NCBI GenBank assembly: GCA_031291645.1
Contig: JARLIQ010000053.1
Coordinates: forward strand, 56,128-120,127
DNA from: Caulobacteraceae bacterium
GTDB taxonomy: Bacteria; Pseudomonadota; Alphaproteobacteria; Caulobacterales; Caulobacteraceae
DNA length: 64,000 nucleotides
Direction of reading: 5' to 3'
The notes under the pieces were generated by a model. That model was not told the origin of the DNA and ran no database searches. It saw nothing but the letters and a program-made list of their open reading frames with translations. The first letter of the stretch is position 1. Every line of letters begins with the position of its first letter. The translations under genes were made by a program, and so were the position numbers. Positions 27,301 through 36,799 of the stretch are shown one piece after another.

Positions 27301-27683
27301 GCGAGCAACGGGCCCTCGTCCTCCGGTTCCAGATAGGGCTTGAGCTCCTTGGCCAGGTCCTCGGCGTAGGCGAAGGGGAAGGCCTCGGCATAGGGCTCGA
27401 CGAAGAAGTCGAAGGGATTGATCACCGCCATCTCGGCGGTCAGGTCGACCTCGATCGAGAACTCGGTCGTCCGCTCGGGAAACACCAGCCGCGCCAGCCA
27501 GTTGCCGTGCGGGTCCTGCTGCCAGTTGATGAAGTGCTCGGCCGGGGTGATCTTCAGCGCGTAGGCTGGCACCTTGGTGCGGCAGTGCGGGGCGGGCCTC
27601 AGGCGGACCACCTGCGGACCCAGTTCGACCGGCCGGTCGTACCGGTAGCGGGTCAGGTGATGCAGCGCGGCGATGATCGTCAA
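24372..27683 (-). CDS. large transglutaminase-DUF2126 fusion protein
   Basis: An 1103-residue protein. Residues 1 to about 290 are a bacterial transglutaminase with its N-terminal beta domain ([15 protein letters not shown]) and the catalytic triad C180 in GSCRDS, His in LHAWAEV and Asp in GFDVTSG. The rest is DUF2126, with [15 protein letters not shown] near residue 330 and [11 protein letters not shown] further on. I set the start at TTG (27681-27683) because GGAGGGG lies about 5 bases upstream and the protein then begins exactly at the domain. Upstream in-frame sequence has no conserved content. It is the first gene of the transglutaminase/ATP-grasp operon. Confidence 0.9.
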   Translation of the reverse strand: MTIIAALHHLTRYRYDRPVELGPQVVRLRPAPHCRTKVPAYALKITPAEHFINWQQDPHGNWLARLVFPERTTEFSIEVDLTAEMAVINPFDFFVEPYAEAFPFAYAEDLAKELKPYLEPEDEGPLLAGFVAGLPKSAANTVDFLVELNARLQQQIRYVIRMEAGVQTPDETLSLASGSCRDSAWLLVQVLRRLGLAARFVSGYLIQLKADIDPIEGPRGTDHDFTDLHAWAEVYMPGAGWIGFDVTSGLLCGEGHLPLAATPHYRSAAPISGVVEPAGVEFGFEMGVTRLVEPVRITMPFEEDRWRALDALGEAVDRDLVAGDVRLTMGGEPTFVSIDDFQAAEWNIDAVGPTKRAFGDALIRRLRDRFAPGGMLHYGQGKWYPGESLPRWAFALYWRTDGEPVWRDAALFARERPEPEVPPDVPVEHAQALAAQVAEALGLEPDYVTPAFEDPLRWIGKEGQLPANVDLADPKIDDPEARARILRAFDGGLSRPTGFVLPVQRWNAKAADRRWRSERWKLRRGRLFLIEGDSPVGFRLPLDALPWTPDDERDHVIPQDPFAPRGPLPSYNHSAPAAAPRGPAAQARNEQRGGVLGVVRTAMTFEPRDGVVSVFMPPVEALEDYLELVSAVEAEAAALGQPVRIEGYPPPDDPRLNVIKVTPDPGVIEVNIQPAHSWREAVDITTTLYEEARQIRLGADKFMTDGRHTGTGGGNHVVVGGARAEDSPFLRRPDLLKSLVLYWQRRPSLSYLFSGLFIGPTSQAPRIDEARHDSLYELEIALSHVPAPGVGDAPAPWVVDRLFRNLLVDVGGNTHRTEICIDKLYSPDSPTGRLGLVEFRGFEMPPDARMSLAQQLLVRALIAWFWREPQDGRLVRWGTALHDRFMLPAFVWRDFMEVLGDLRQAGYAFDPVWFEAQREFRFPILGQVQHGGVTLELRQALEPWHVMGEEGAPGGTVRYVDSSVERLQVRAQGFVPEKHVIACNGRVLPMTPIGEVGEHVAGVRFKAWKPPSGLHPTLPVNAPLTFDVIDRWNQRSLGGCVYHVAHPGGRSYDTYPVNSYEAQARRLARFQDHGHTPGRVAPPREEARGEFPMTLDLRTAIGG

Positions 27684-27975
27684 ACGCCCCTCCGTCCTTC
27701 TGCGCCGCCGACGGCCGACCCATGGGTCAAGGCCATCCGCGCGCCACAGGCAAGCGCGCGGCCGCCTGCGCCGCCTTGCCGCCGCCCCGGGGCGCCCGGC
27801 GCCGCATTTCGCGGCAGCGGCTGACGCCTGAGAGGCGCCGTCAGAAGGCGCGTCCGCTCCTTCGAGCGCAACCCGGCCTGCGTCAAGCGTGCCGACGTCG
27901 CGAGGCGGCGGCTTGGGCGCGGCGGGACGGGGGCCTATATGCGCACGTGACCTGCAAAGCGGCCCCGACTCGTTC
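27684..27975. other. divergent intergenic region, DUF2126 operon / response regulator
   Basis: This 292-base gap must hold the promoters of the minus-strand transglutaminase operon and the plus-strand two-component genes. I see the GGAGGGG ribosome site of the DUF2126 gene at its left edge, but no convincing -35/-10 pair, palindrome or coding sequence. Confidence 0.6.
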
Positions 27976-28656
27976 ATGACGCGTATCCTCGCCATCGAGG
28001 ACGATGAGACCACCGCGCGCGAGATCGTCTCCGAACTCAGCCGCCACGGGTTCTCGGTCGAATGGGTGGCCGATGGCCGCCAGGGCCTAGTGCGCGCGGT
28101 CAGCGGCGAGTTCGACGCGGTGACGCTCGACCGCATGCTGCCCGGCGTCGACGGCCTGACCATCGTCAGCGTCATGCGCAACGCCGGCATCGAGGCGCCC
28201 GTGTTGATGATCAGCGCCCTCACCGAGGTCGACGAGCGGGTGCGCGGCCTGAGGGCCGGCGGCGACGACTACATGACCAAGCCGTTCGCCTCGGAGGAGA
28301 TGGCCGCGCGGCTGGAGGTGCTGCTGCGCCGCGCCCGCCCGCAAGCGCGCCAGACGGTGCTGAGGGTCAAGGACCTGGAGCTGGACCTGGTCACCCGCGA
28401 AGTGCGGCGCGGCGGACGCGAACTGGGCCTGCTGCCGACCGAGTTCAAGCTGCTGGAGTTCCTGATGCGCAACTCCGGCCAGGTGCTCACGCGCACCATG
28501 ATCTTCGAGGCGATCTGGGGCTATCATTTCGACCCGGGCACCAACCTGATCGACGTCCATCTGGGCCGGCTGCGGCGCAAGGTGGACCAGCCAGGGCTGG
28601 CGCCCCTGATCAAGACCATCCGCGGCTCGGGATATGCGCTCAATGCGACGTCCTGA
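27976..28656 (+). CDS. OmpR/PhoB-type response regulator
   Basis: Two-component response regulator of 226 residues. The receiver is intact: acidic pair at D9-D10, phospho-acceptor D52 in LDRMLPG and K102 in TKPF. A C-terminal winged helix ([26 protein letters not shown]) follows. The ATG at 27976 was chosen because the upstream in-frame sequence is not conserved. It overlaps the kinase gene by 23 bases. The closest resemblance is to metal or efflux regulators such as CopR/CzcR, which fits the RND operon downstream. That link is inference. Confidence 0.93.
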   Translation: MTRILAIEDDETTAREIVSELSRHGFSVEWVADGRQGLVRAVSGEFDAVTLDRMLPGVDGLTIVSVMRNAGIEAPVLMISALTEVDERVRGLRAGGDDYMTKPFASEEMAARLEVLLRRARPQARQTVLRVKDLELDLVTREVRRGGRELGLLPTEFKLLEFLMRNSGQVLTRTMIFEAIWGYHFDPGTNLIDVHLGRLRRKVDQPGLAPLIKTIRGSGYALNATS

Positions 28657-29998
28657 AATCTGGCGAACGACGACCTTCCGCCTGGCGCTGGTCTATGGCG
28701 CGGTTTTCGCCGCCGGCGTGGTGGCCCTGCTCGGCCTGATCTACGCGAGCGCGGCCGTGTTCCTGACCCACCAGATGGACGAGATCGTCATCGGCCAGGC
28801 TCGCGCGCTGCAGTCCGTCCCCGCGGCCGCCCTGCCCGAGCAGATGCGCCAGGTCGAGACCCAGGACGTGCGCAACGTCAACTTCTATGGCCTGTTCTCC
28901 AGAGACGGCGCCTGGATCGCGGGCAACGTCAGGCGCCTTCCCGCCGACGTGCCGGTGAACGGTGTCCCGCGCGAGCTGCGCGGGCCGGGGTTCCAGCCGG
29001 GCGCGCGGGCTTTGGCCGAACGCCTGCCCTCCGGCGATATCCTGTTCGTGGGCTTCGACGCCAAGACCCTGTCGGGCTTGCGGACCATCATCCTGGCCTC
29101 GCTGATCTGGAGCGGGGCGCTGATCATCATCCTGGGCCTCAGCCTGGGCGCGGCGCTCAGCCTCGGCCCGCTCAGGCGCATCCGGGCGGTGCAGGCGGCG
29201 AGCCTGCCGATCCTCGACGGCGACGTCAGCGCGCGCCTGCCCACCTCGAACCGGCGCGACGAGATCGACATGCTGGCCGGCATCGCCAACAACATGATGG
29301 ACGAGGTCGAGCGCCTGCTCTGGGCCGTAAAGAGTGTCGGCGACAACGTGGCCCACGACCTGCGCACCCCGCTGACCCGGTTGCGCGCCCTGCTCTACCG
29401 CGTGCGGCAGGAAGCGGGGGAAGGCGACACCCACCTGGTCATGCTCGACCAGGCGCTGGGCGAGACCGACGCCCTGCTCGGCCGGTTCAAGGCGATTCAG
29501 CGCATCTCGGAGATCGACCGGCGAGAACGCAGGGCGGGCTTCGCCGACGTGCGGCTGCAGGCCCTGGTCGAGGAGATCAGCGACCTCTACGGCCCGCTGG
29601 CCGAGGACCACGGACTGACCTTCAGCGCCGAGACGGAGGCGCCGTGCGTGATCCGCGCGGACCGCGAACTGCTGTTCGAGGCCCTGAGCAACCTGGTGGG
29701 CAATGCGGTCAAGTTCACACCGACGGGCGGGGCGATCCGGCTCAAGCTCGTCCGCCTCAACGAGGGCCCCAGGCTCGAGATCATCGACAACGGGCCTGGC
29801 GTGCCCGAGAGCGAGCGCGACGCGGTGCTGCAGCGGTTCTACCGGGGGCAAAACGGGCGTGAGGCGCCCGGCTCGGGCCTCGGCCTAAGCATCGTGGCGG
29901 CCGTGGCGCGGCTGCACGACTTCCGCCTGGCGCTGGACGACGCAAGCCCCGGGCTTCGCGTCGTCTTGGACTGCTGGCCCGTCGCCATGAGCTACTGA
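28634..29998 (+). CDS. sensor histidine kinase
   Basis: Membrane sensor kinase of 454 residues. It has two helices (about 15-38 and 155-175) enclosing a periplasmic sensor of about 115 residues, then a HAMP region. The dimerisation domain carries H241 in VAHDLRTPLTRLR. The ATPase domain has N box NLVGNAVKF and G boxes DNGPGVP and GSGLGLS. The first ATG (28634) lies inside the regulator gene; a second at 28643 is equally possible. It is flanked by response regulators on both sides, so it may phosphorylate one or both. Confidence 0.93.
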   Translation: MRSMRRPEIWRTTTFRLALVYGAVFAAGVVALLGLIYASAAVFLTHQMDEIVIGQARALQSVPAAALPEQMRQVETQDVRNVNFYGLFSRDGAWIAGNVRRLPADVPVNGVPRELRGPGFQPGARALAERLPSGDILFVGFDAKTLSGLRTIILASLIWSGALIIILGLSLGAALSLGPLRRIRAVQAASLPILDGDVSARLPTSNRRDEIDMLAGIANNMMDEVERLLWAVKSVGDNVAHDLRTPLTRLRALLYRVRQEAGEGDTHLVMLDQALGETDALLGRFKAIQRISEIDRRERRAGFADVRLQALVEEISDLYGPLAEDHGLTFSAETEAPCVIRADRELLFEALSNLVGNAVKFTPTGGAIRLKLVRLNEGPRLEIIDNGPGVPESERDAVLQRFYRGQNGREAPGSGLGLSIVAAVARLHDFRLALDDASPGLRVVLDCWPVAMSY

Positions 29999-30002
29999 GC
30001 CG

Positions 30003-30695
30003 ATGCATCTGCTCTACGTCACCGACCAGCGGATCGACGCCTATCTGGTCCGGGCCCTGCGCGAGGCCGGCCATGTGGTCGAGGTCACGGCCGAGCCAGC
30101 CGACGGCGTCGAGATGGCGGGCGGCGGCAACTACGAGGCGATCGTGATGGACTGGGCCGCGCCCGACGCGCGCTGCGCCGCCCGCTTCGCCGCGGCCGCC
30201 AGCGGAGCCCTGCTGGTCGTGATCGCCGCCACCGGAGAGGAAGCGCAGCGCGTCGCCGTGCTGAACGACGGCGCCGACGCCTGCTTCGTGCGGCCGATCT
30301 CGTTCATCGAACTGGAGACGCGGCTGGAGGCGATGGCCCGGCTGGTTCAGCGCGCCCGGCCGGCGGGCGACGCGGCGTCGGTCGAGCTGCTGAGCGCCGA
30401 GCGGGCGGTCAGGATCAACGGCCGCAGCGTCGGGCTGTCGGGGCGCGAGTTCCAGCTGCTGGAGCACCTGGTGGGCCACGCCGGTGAAGTGATCGGGCTG
30501 GAGCGCCTGCAGCAGCACGTCTGGGGCGAGGCGTCGGAACCCAGGCCCGAGCTGGTGCGCACCTGCGTCTCGCGCCTACGGCGCAAGCTGGAGGCGGCGC
30601 ACGCAGGCGCGCTGTTGCAAGCCGTCGCCGGTCATGGCTACGTGTTCAGGCAGCCCGCCGCCGTTGGCGAAGAGCCGTGCGCGGCCAGGGCCTGA
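30003..30695 (+). CDS. atypical OmpR-type response regulator with degenerate receiver
   Basis: A 230-residue regulator with a normal C-terminal winged helix (GLSGREFQLLEHLV, RTCVSRLRRKLE). Its receiver keeps D50 (VMDW) but has T7-D8 instead of an acidic pair, and R97 in place of the conserved lysine (VRPIS). Phosphorylation is therefore doubtful. It starts 4 bases after the kinase stop and is followed by two hairpins. It may act without phosphorylation or as a partner of the first regulator. Confidence 0.88.
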   Translation: MHLLYVTDQRIDAYLVRALREAGHVVEVTAEPADGVEMAGGGNYEAIVMDWAAPDARCAARFAAAASGALLVVIAATGEEAQRVAVLNDGADACFVRPISFIELETRLEAMARLVQRARPAGDAASVELLSAERAVRINGRSVGLSGREFQLLEHLVGHAGEVIGLERLQQHVWGEASEPRPELVRTCVSRLRRKLEAAHAGALLQAVAGHGYVFRQPAAVGEEPCAARA

Positions 30696-30761
30696 CCCAA
30701 CTTAAATTTCTTTTCATCGGGGCGACATCGCCCGTTTAGCCGGTCCGGCGCATTAGGTGCG

Positions 30762-30786
30762 GCGCAGCAAGTAGGCTGCGCTTTTG
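30762..30786 (+). terminator. hairpin with T-run after the two-component genes
   Basis: GCGCAGC (30762-30768) pairs with GCTGCGC (30775-30781) across a 6-base loop and is followed by TTTTG. It lies 67 bases after the second regulator's stop. A short rho-independent terminator is the simplest reading. Confidence 0.65.
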
Positions 30787-30845
30787 TCTCGCGCACACAG
30801 CCCCTCCCCCCGACCCAAGGGACTGCTGTGCGCGAGATTTCTTTT
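30787..30845 (+). terminator. long hairpin with T-rich tail in the RND operon leader
   Basis: TCTCGCGCACA (30787-30797) pairs perfectly with TGTGCGCGAGA (30827-30837). Further pairing of the CAG.CCCT type extends the stem to about 18 bp around a C-rich loop. TTTCTTTT follows at 30838-30845. It begins directly after the shorter hairpin and ends 61 bases before the RND permease start. It may terminate the two-component transcript or act as an attenuator in the efflux leader. Confidence 0.65.
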
Positions 30846-30906
30846 GGCGGACAAGGTGTTCCTCGGTCGATCCGGCCGCCCTCCCGCCTCAGGAGTCTGC
30901 GTCCGA

Positions 30907-33900
30907 ATGATCTGGATCGTCCGTGTTGCGCTGCAGCGGCCGTACACCTTCATCGTCCTCGCCCTTCTGATCCTGATCATAGGGCCGCTGGCCGCGCTCA
31001 ACACGGCCACGGACATCTTCCCGAACATCAAGGTGCCGGTGATCGGCGTCGCCTGGCAGTACGCGGGCCTGTCGCCGGACGAGATGGCCGGGCGGATCAT
31101 CACGCCCTACGAGCGGATCCTGCCGACCACCGTCAACGACATCGAACACATCGAGAGCCAATCCCTGCCGGGGATGGGTATCGTGAAGATCTACTTCCAA
31201 CCGGGCGTCGACATCCGCACGGCGACCGCCCAGGTCACCTCGACCTCCCAGACGGTGCTCAAGCAGATGCCGCCGGGGATCACCCCGCCGCTGATCCTGA
31301 ACTACAACGCCTCGACCGTGCCGATCCTGCAACTGGCGACGTCGAGCAGGAGCCTGTCCGAACAGCAGGTGCTGGACCTGACGCAGAACTTCATGCGTCC
31401 GGTGCTGAGCGCCGTGCCGGGCGCGGCCATCCCCTATTCCTACGGCGGCAAGGTCCGCCAGGTGCAGATCGACCTCGATCCCCAGGCGCTGCAGGCCAAG
31501 GGCCTCTCCGCCCAGGATGTCGAAAACGCCATCGCCGCCCAGGACCAGATTCTTCCCGCCGGCACGGCCAAGATCGGCCCCCTGCAGTACACGGTGAAGC
31601 TCAACGACTCCCCCGAGACCGTCGACGAGCTCAACGACCTGCCGGTCAAGACCGTGGCCGGCACGACCATCTTCGTCCGCGACGTGGGCCACGTGCGCGA
31701 CGGCGCGCCGCCGCAGCAGAGCATCGTGCACGTCGACGGCTCGCGCGCGGTGCTGACCACCATCCTCAAGGCCGGTTCGGCCTCGACCCTGTCCATCGTC
31801 CAGGGCGTGAAGGACTCCCTGCCGAAGCTGAAGGAGACCCTTCCGGCCGACTTCAGGATCAACCTTCTGAACGACCAGTCGCTGTTCGTGAAGGCGGCGG
31901 TCTCGGGGGTGGTCAAGGAAGGGGTGATCGCCGCGGCCCTGACCAGCCTGATGATCCTGCTGTTCCTGGGCTCCTGGCGCTCGACGGTGATCATCGCCAC
32001 GTCGATCCCGCTGGCGATCCTCTGCGCCCTGATAGGCCTGTCGATGATCGGCGAGACGCTGAACATCATGACCCTGGGCGGTCTGGCCCTGGCCGTCGGC
32101 ATCCTGGTCGACGACGCCACGGTGACCATCGAGAACATCAACTGGCACCTGGAACACGGCAAGGACGTCAAGACCGCCATCCTCGACGGCGCGGCCCAGA
32201 TCGTGACTCCGGCCTTCGTCAGCCTGCTCTGCATCTGCATCGTCTTCGTGCCGATGTTCGCGCTGAAGGGCGTCGCGGGCTTTCTGTTCGTGCCGATGGC
32301 CGAGGCGGTGGTGTTCGCCATGATCGCCTCGTTCGTGCTGTCGCGGACCCTGGTCCCGACCATGGCGATGTATCTGCTGAAGCCGCACGCGGCGCATGGC
32401 GAAGAACACGCGGCGCCGCGGTCACGCAATCCGCTGGCCCGCTTCCAGCGCGGTTTCGAGGCCCGGTTCGAACAGCTGCGCGAGGGCTATCGCAACCTGC
32501 TGGCCATGGCCCTGGTCCACCGGCGCCTGTTCGTCGTGGGCTTCCTGACGGTGGTCGTGGCCTCGTTCGGCCTGGCGCCCTTCCTGGGCTCGAACTTCTT
32601 CCCGAGCGTCGATTCCGGCCAGATCACCCTGCACGTGCGCCCGCCGGTCGGCACCCGGATCGAGGACGCCTCGGCGATGTTCGGCGACATCGAACAGCAG
32701 ATCCGCCAGACCATCCCGCCGAACGAGCTCACCTCGATCGTCGACAACATCGGCCTGCCGGTGAGTTCCATCAACACCATCTATAACAACTCCGGCCTGA
32801 TCGGTTATCAGGACGGCGACATCTTCATCAGCCTGACCGAGAAGCACCATCCGACCGCGGACTACGTGCGCCGGCTGCGCGAGCGGCTGCCAGCCGCCTT
32901 TCCCGGCGCGACCTTCTCGTTCCTGCCGGCCGACATCATCAGCCAGATCCTGAACTTCGGCGCGCCGGCGCCGCTGGACCTGCAGGTCACCGGGCCGAGC
33001 CAGGCCGCCGACCAGGCCTACGCGCTTGAGCTGTTACGCCAGATGCGGACCATTCGCGGCGTCGCCGACGCGCGCATGCAGCAGTCGACGGACAATCCTC
33101 AGCTGCGCGTCGACGTCGACCGCTCCCGCATGGCCCAGTACGGCCTGACCGAGCGTGACGTGACCAACAGCGTCACCACCTCCCTGGCCGGCAGCTCCCA
33201 GACCGCCCCGACCTTCTGGCTGAACCCCAAGAACGGCGTCTCCTACCCGGTCGTCGCCCAGACCCCCGAGTACAAGGTCGACACTCTGTCGGGCCTGGAG
33301 AACATCCCGGTGACCGGATCGGCGCCCGCCTCGGGCCTGCAGGTCCTGGGCGGCCTGGCCCGGATCACCCGCGAGCAGTCGAGCGCGGTGGTCAGCCACT
33401 ACAACATTCAGCCGGTGGTCGACCTCTACGCCACCACCCAGGACCGCGACCTGGGCGGGGTGGCCCATGACATCCAGGCCCTGGTCAAACAGACCGCCAA
33501 GGACGCGCCCAGGGGCTCGACCGTCACCCTGCGCGGCCAGGTCACCACGATGAACGCGGCCTTCACCGGCCTCGGGTTCGGCCTCGTGGGCGCGATCGTG
33601 CTGATCTATTTCCTGATCGTGGTGAACTTCCAGTCGTGGCTGGACCCGTTCGTGATCATCACCGCCCTGCCCGCCGCCCTGGCCGGCATCGTCTGGATGC
33701 TATTCGCCACCCACACCACCTTGTCGGTGCCGGCCCTGACCGGCGCGATCATGTGCATGGGGGTGGCCACCGCCAACTCCATCCTGGTCGTCAGCTTCGC
33801 CCGGGAGCGGCTGGAGGCCACAGGCGACGCGGCTGTGGCGGCGGTCGAGGCCGGGTTCACCCGTTTCCGCCCGGTGCTGATGACCGCGCTGGCCATGATC

Positions 33901-34113
33901 ATCGGCATGGCGCCCATGGCGCTGGGCCTGGGCGAAGGCGGCGAGCAGAACGCCCCGCTCGGCCGCGCCGTGATCGGCGGGCTGATCTGCGCGACCTGCG
34001 CCACCCTGCTCTTCGTCCCGGTGGTGTTCAGCATCGTCCACGGCCGCAAGGCCGCCCAACCTTCCGGCGAGGGCATGAGCCCGTCGCCGCAATCGGGAGA
34101 AGCCTATGCCTGA
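30907..34113 (+). CDS. RND family multidrug efflux permease
   Basis: Inner-membrane proton-driven pump of about 1068 residues, the normal RND length with twelve helices and two large periplasmic loops. The proton-relay pair D402-D403 lies in GILVDDATV. It belongs to the AcrB-like class in general layout; the substrate cannot be told from the sequence. The ATG at 30907 (MIWIVRVALQRPY) starts the protein directly at the first helix, while longer in-frame sequence runs back through the terminator hairpins. It overlaps the adaptor gene by 8 bases. Confidence 0.93.
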   Translation: MIWIVRVALQRPYTFIVLALLILIIGPLAALNTATDIFPNIKVPVIGVAWQYAGLSPDEMAGRIITPYERILPTTVNDIEHIESQSLPGMGIVKIYFQPGVDIRTATAQVTSTSQTVLKQMPPGITPPLILNYNASTVPILQLATSSRSLSEQQVLDLTQNFMRPVLSAVPGAAIPYSYGGKVRQVQIDLDPQALQAKGLSAQDVENAIAAQDQILPAGTAKIGPLQYTVKLNDSPETVDELNDLPVKTVAGTTIFVRDVGHVRDGAPPQQSIVHVDGSRAVLTTILKAGSASTLSIVQGVKDSLPKLKETLPADFRINLLNDQSLFVKAAVSGVVKEGVIAAALTSLMILLFLGSWRSTVIIATSIPLAILCALIGLSMIGETLNIMTLGGLALAVGILVDDATVTIENINWHLEHGKDVKTAILDGAAQIVTPAFVSLLCICIVFVPMFALKGVAGFLFVPMAEAVVFAMIASFVLSRTLVPTMAMYLLKPHAAHGEEHAAPRSRNPLARFQRGFEARFEQLREGYRNLLAMALVHRRLFVVGFLTVVVASFGLAPFLGSNFFPSVDSGQITLHVRPPVGTRIEDASAMFGDIEQQIRQTIPPNELTSIVDNIGLPVSSINTIYNNSGLIGYQDGDIFISLTEKHHPTADYVRRLRERLPAAFPGATFSFLPADIISQILNFGAPAPLDLQVTGPSQAADQAYALELLRQMRTIRGVADARMQQSTDNPQLRVDVDRSRMAQYGLTERDVTNSVTTSLAGSSQTAPTFWLNPKNGVSYPVVAQTPEYKVDTLSGLENIPVTGSAPASGLQVLGGLARITREQSSAVVSHYNIQPVVDLYATTQDRDLGGVAHDIQALVKQTAKDAPRGSTVTLRGQVTTMNAAFTGLGFGLVGAIVLIYFLIVVNFQSWLDPFVIITALPAALAGIVWMLFATHTTLSVPALTGAIMCMGVATANSILVVSFARERLEATGDAAVAAVEAGFTRFRPVLMTALAMIIGMAPMALGLGEGGEQNAPLGRAVIGGLICATCATLLFVPVVFSIVHGRKAAQPSGEGMSPSPQSGEAYA

Positions 34114-35284
34114 CGAGCCGCACATCCTGCGGCATACGCCGCCCCGCCGCCTGAAGACCATCGGCATCGCCGCGCTGTGCGTGGCGGCCGCGGTGGTCAC
34201 GCTTGGCGTCATCAGCCGGGTCCACGCCGACCAGGGCCTGACGACATGGACCAACGCCCAGGCCATCCCGACCGTGAAGGTGATCAGCCTGAAAGGCTCC
34301 GACGCCGGATCGCTGGTCCTGCCGGGCGACATCCAGGCCTTCTACAATGCGCCCATCCACGCCCGCGTCAGCGGCTATCTCAAGAAGTGGTACGCCGACA
34401 TCGGCGCGCCGGTGAAGGCCGGCCAGGTGCTGGCGGAAATCGACACCCCCGACCTCGACCAGCAGCTGGCCCAGGCCAAGGCCGACATGGCCACCGCCGT
34501 CGCCAACCAGCGCCTGGCCGCCACCACGGCCCAGCGCTGGGCCGGGCTGCTGGCCCAGGACGCAGTCTCGCACCAGGACGCGGACGACAAGAACGGCGAC
34601 CTCGCGGCCAAGACCGCCCTCGTCGCCTCGGCCCGCGCCAACGTCGACCGGCTGGAGGCGCTGGAATCCTTCAAGCGCATCACCGCCCCGTTCGACGGCG
34701 TGGTCACCACCCGCTCCACCGACATCGGCGCCCTGATCAGCATCGGCGGCCCGACCGACATCCCGCTGTTCACCGTCGCGGACGAGCGCAAGCTGCGGAT
34801 CTACGTCCAGGTGCCGCAGAGCTATTCGGCGGCCCTCCGCCCCGGCATGACCGCGAGCTTCACCGTGCCGGAGTATCCGGGACGCACCTTCACCGCCATC
34901 CTGGCCGCCACCGCCCAGGCGGTGACGCCACAAACGGGCGCCCAGCTGATCCAGTTCCAGATCGACAACGGCGACAAGGCGCTGAAGCCCGGGGACTACG
35001 CCCAGGTCAAGCTGAACCTGCCGGCCAACGCCGCGGCCATCCGCGCGCCGGCCAGCGCCCTTCTGTTCCGCGACCAGGGCATGCAGGTGGCCGTGATCGG
35101 CCCGGACGGCCGCGTGGCGATCAAGCCGATCACCATCGGCCGCGACCTTGGGACCACGGTCGAGATCGCCTCGGGCCTGACCGCCCAGGACCGGGTGATC
35201 GACAACCCACCGGATTCCCTGAGGGCGGGCGACCAGGTCCGGATCGCCGCGGCCGACGGAGCTGGCGCCCATGCGGTTCGCTGA
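34106..35284 (+). CDS. RND efflux periplasmic adaptor (membrane fusion protein)
   Basis: Adaptor linking the RND permease to the outer membrane channel. The 392-residue protein has an N-terminal membrane anchor (about residues 16-37). Lipoyl half-motifs flank a coiled-coil hairpin (residues about 75-190: ISGYL-like [12 protein letters not shown], then [10 protein letters not shown]). The beta-barrel and membrane-proximal domains follow. It overlaps the permease by 8 bases and the channel gene by 14, so the three are co-translated. Confidence 0.93.
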   Translation: MPDEPHILRHTPPRRLKTIGIAALCVAAAVVTLGVISRVHADQGLTTWTNAQAIPTVKVISLKGSDAGSLVLPGDIQAFYNAPIHARVSGYLKKWYADIGAPVKAGQVLAEIDTPDLDQQLAQAKADMATAVANQRLAATTAQRWAGLLAQDAVSHQDADDKNGDLAAKTALVASARANVDRLEALESFKRITAPFDGVVTTRSTDIGALISIGGPTDIPLFTVADERKLRIYVQVPQSYSAALRPGMTASFTVPEYPGRTFTAILAATAQAVTPQTGAQLIQFQIDNGDKALKPGDYAQVKLNLPANAAAIRAPASALLFRDQGMQVAVIGPDGRVAIKPITIGRDLGTTVEIASGLTAQDRVIDNPPDSLRAGDQVRIAAADGAGAHAVR

Positions 35285-36716
35285 CTCCCGGGCGGTCCTG
35301 GGCGCCATCCTGGCGCTGGCCCTGGCCGGGTGCAACCTGGCGCCGGCCTACGTCCCGCCGGCCCTGACCACGCCGACGCCGACCGCCTACAAGGAGACCG
35401 GCCCCTGGACCCCGGCCAGCCCGGCCGACGCCGCGCCGCGCGGGGACTGGTGGAGGGTCTACGGCGACGCCACCCTGGACGGCCTCGAACAACGGATCGA
35501 GACCGGCAACCCGGACCTGGCCCAGGCCCTGTCGCGCTACGACGAGGCCCGGGCCTACGCGGCCCAGGCCCGCGCGGCCCTGGTCCCGGAACTCGACGCG
35601 TCCGGCAGCGCCACCCAGAACCGTCAATCGACCCACCGTCCGCTGCGCGTCGGCGGGGTGAACAACTACGACAACGACATCCTGGCCGGGACCGTCTCCT
35701 ACGAGTTCGACCTGTGGGGCCGGGTGCGCAACATGGTCGCCGCCGGCAAGGCCGAGGCCCAGGCCAGCGCCGCCGACGTCGCCTCGGTGCGGCTGAGCCT
35801 CGAGGCCGAGTTGGCCGACGCCTACCTGAACCTGCGCGGACTGGACGCCCAGGCCAAGCTGTTGGCCGACACCACCGACGCCTACGCCCGCGCGCTCAAG
35901 CTGACCGAGGCCCAGCACGACGGCGGCGAGGTCGCCGGCCTGGACGTCGGCCGGGCCCGCACCCAGCTGCAGACCGCGCGCGCCCAGCAGGTCGACGTGG
36001 CCGCCCAGCGGGCGCTGTACGAACATGAGATCGCCAGCCTGGTGGGTCAGCCGGCCTCGACCTTCTCGCTGGCGCCCGTCGCCCAGCTGCCCGACCCGCC
36101 GCAGGTTCCGGTGGCCGCGCCCTCGCTGCTGCTCCAGCGCCGCCCGGACATCGCCGCGGCCGAGCGGCGGGCCTTCGAGGCCAACGCCGGGATCGGCGTG
36201 GCCAAGGCCGCCTTCTATCCGAGCATCACCCTGGATGCGACCGGCGGCGTCCAGTCGGCCGGCGGCGTCAACCTGCTGCAGGCGGCCAACAGCTGGTGGA
36301 CCCTCGGGCCCGCCGCGGCCCTGACCCTGTTCGACGGCGGCCGCCGCAAGGCGGTCGTGCGCGAGGCCCGCGACCGGTTCGACGAGGCCAGCGACAGCTA
36401 CCGGTCCACGGTCCTGACCGCCTTCCAGCAGGTCGAGGACAATCTGGCGCTGTGCAACAAGCTGGCGGACGAGGCGCACGAGGAATCCATCGCCGTCGAC
36501 GCGGCCCGCCAGACCGAGGCCCTGGCCATGATCCAGTACAAGATGGGCGCCGTCACCTATCTGGAGGTCGTCATCGCCCAGACGGCGGATCTCGAAGCCG
36601 AGCGCACGGCCCTGACCATCGCCACCCGCCGGCTGCAGGCCAGCGTCGACCTGGTGCGGGCGCTCGGCGGCGGCTGGAGCGAGCCGGCGTCCATGCGGGT
36701 CGCCAAGGCCGGCTGA
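35271..36716 (+). CDS. NodT-family outer membrane efflux lipoprotein
   Basis: TolC-like outer membrane channel of 481 residues. It has a lipoprotein signal with lipobox LAGC (C21), then two TolC-type repeats ([17 protein letters not shown] early and [16 protein letters not shown] later). The LLLQRRPDI motif typical of NodT proteins is present. It completes a tripartite pump. The order permease-adaptor-channel differs from the common adaptor-permease-channel order. Confidence 0.93.
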   Translation: MRFADSRAVLGAILALALAGCNLAPAYVPPALTTPTPTAYKETGPWTPASPADAAPRGDWWRVYGDATLDGLEQRIETGNPDLAQALSRYDEARAYAAQARAALVPELDASGSATQNRQSTHRPLRVGGVNNYDNDILAGTVSYEFDLWGRVRNMVAAGKAEAQASAADVASVRLSLEAELADAYLNLRGLDAQAKLLADTTDAYARALKLTEAQHDGGEVAGLDVGRARTQLQTARAQQVDVAAQRALYEHEIASLVGQPASTFSLAPVAQLPDPPQVPVAAPSLLLQRRPDIAAAERRAFEANAGIGVAKAAFYPSITLDATGGVQSAGGVNLLQAANSWWTLGPAAALTLFDGGRRKAVVREARDRFDEASDSYRSTVLTAFQQVEDNLALCNKLADEAHEESIAVDAARQTEALAMIQYKMGAVTYLEVVIAQTADLEAERTALTIATRRLQASVDLVRALGGGWSEPASMRVAKAG

Positions 36717-36799
36717 GCCGGAGACGATAGCCAAGCCGGGGACGCTCGGGCCATGATCGGCCCGGCCGCCGCCCGTGCGGCGTCCGGCATGAGGGTCGA

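Noticed and set aside
21881..27824. Very long plus-strand open frames (over 900 and 1100 codons) opposite the ATP-grasp and DUF2126 genes
   Set aside because: They mirror the real minus-strand genes. In GC-rich DNA the antisense frame rarely meets stops, and no domains are recognisable.
27680..27886. Minus-strand 68-codon open frame whose stop overlaps the DUF2126 TTG start
   Set aside because: It looks coupled to the operon, but its composition is only Arg/Ala/Gly as expected of non-coding GC-rich DNA, and no ribosome site is visible. A precursor peptide cannot be claimed.
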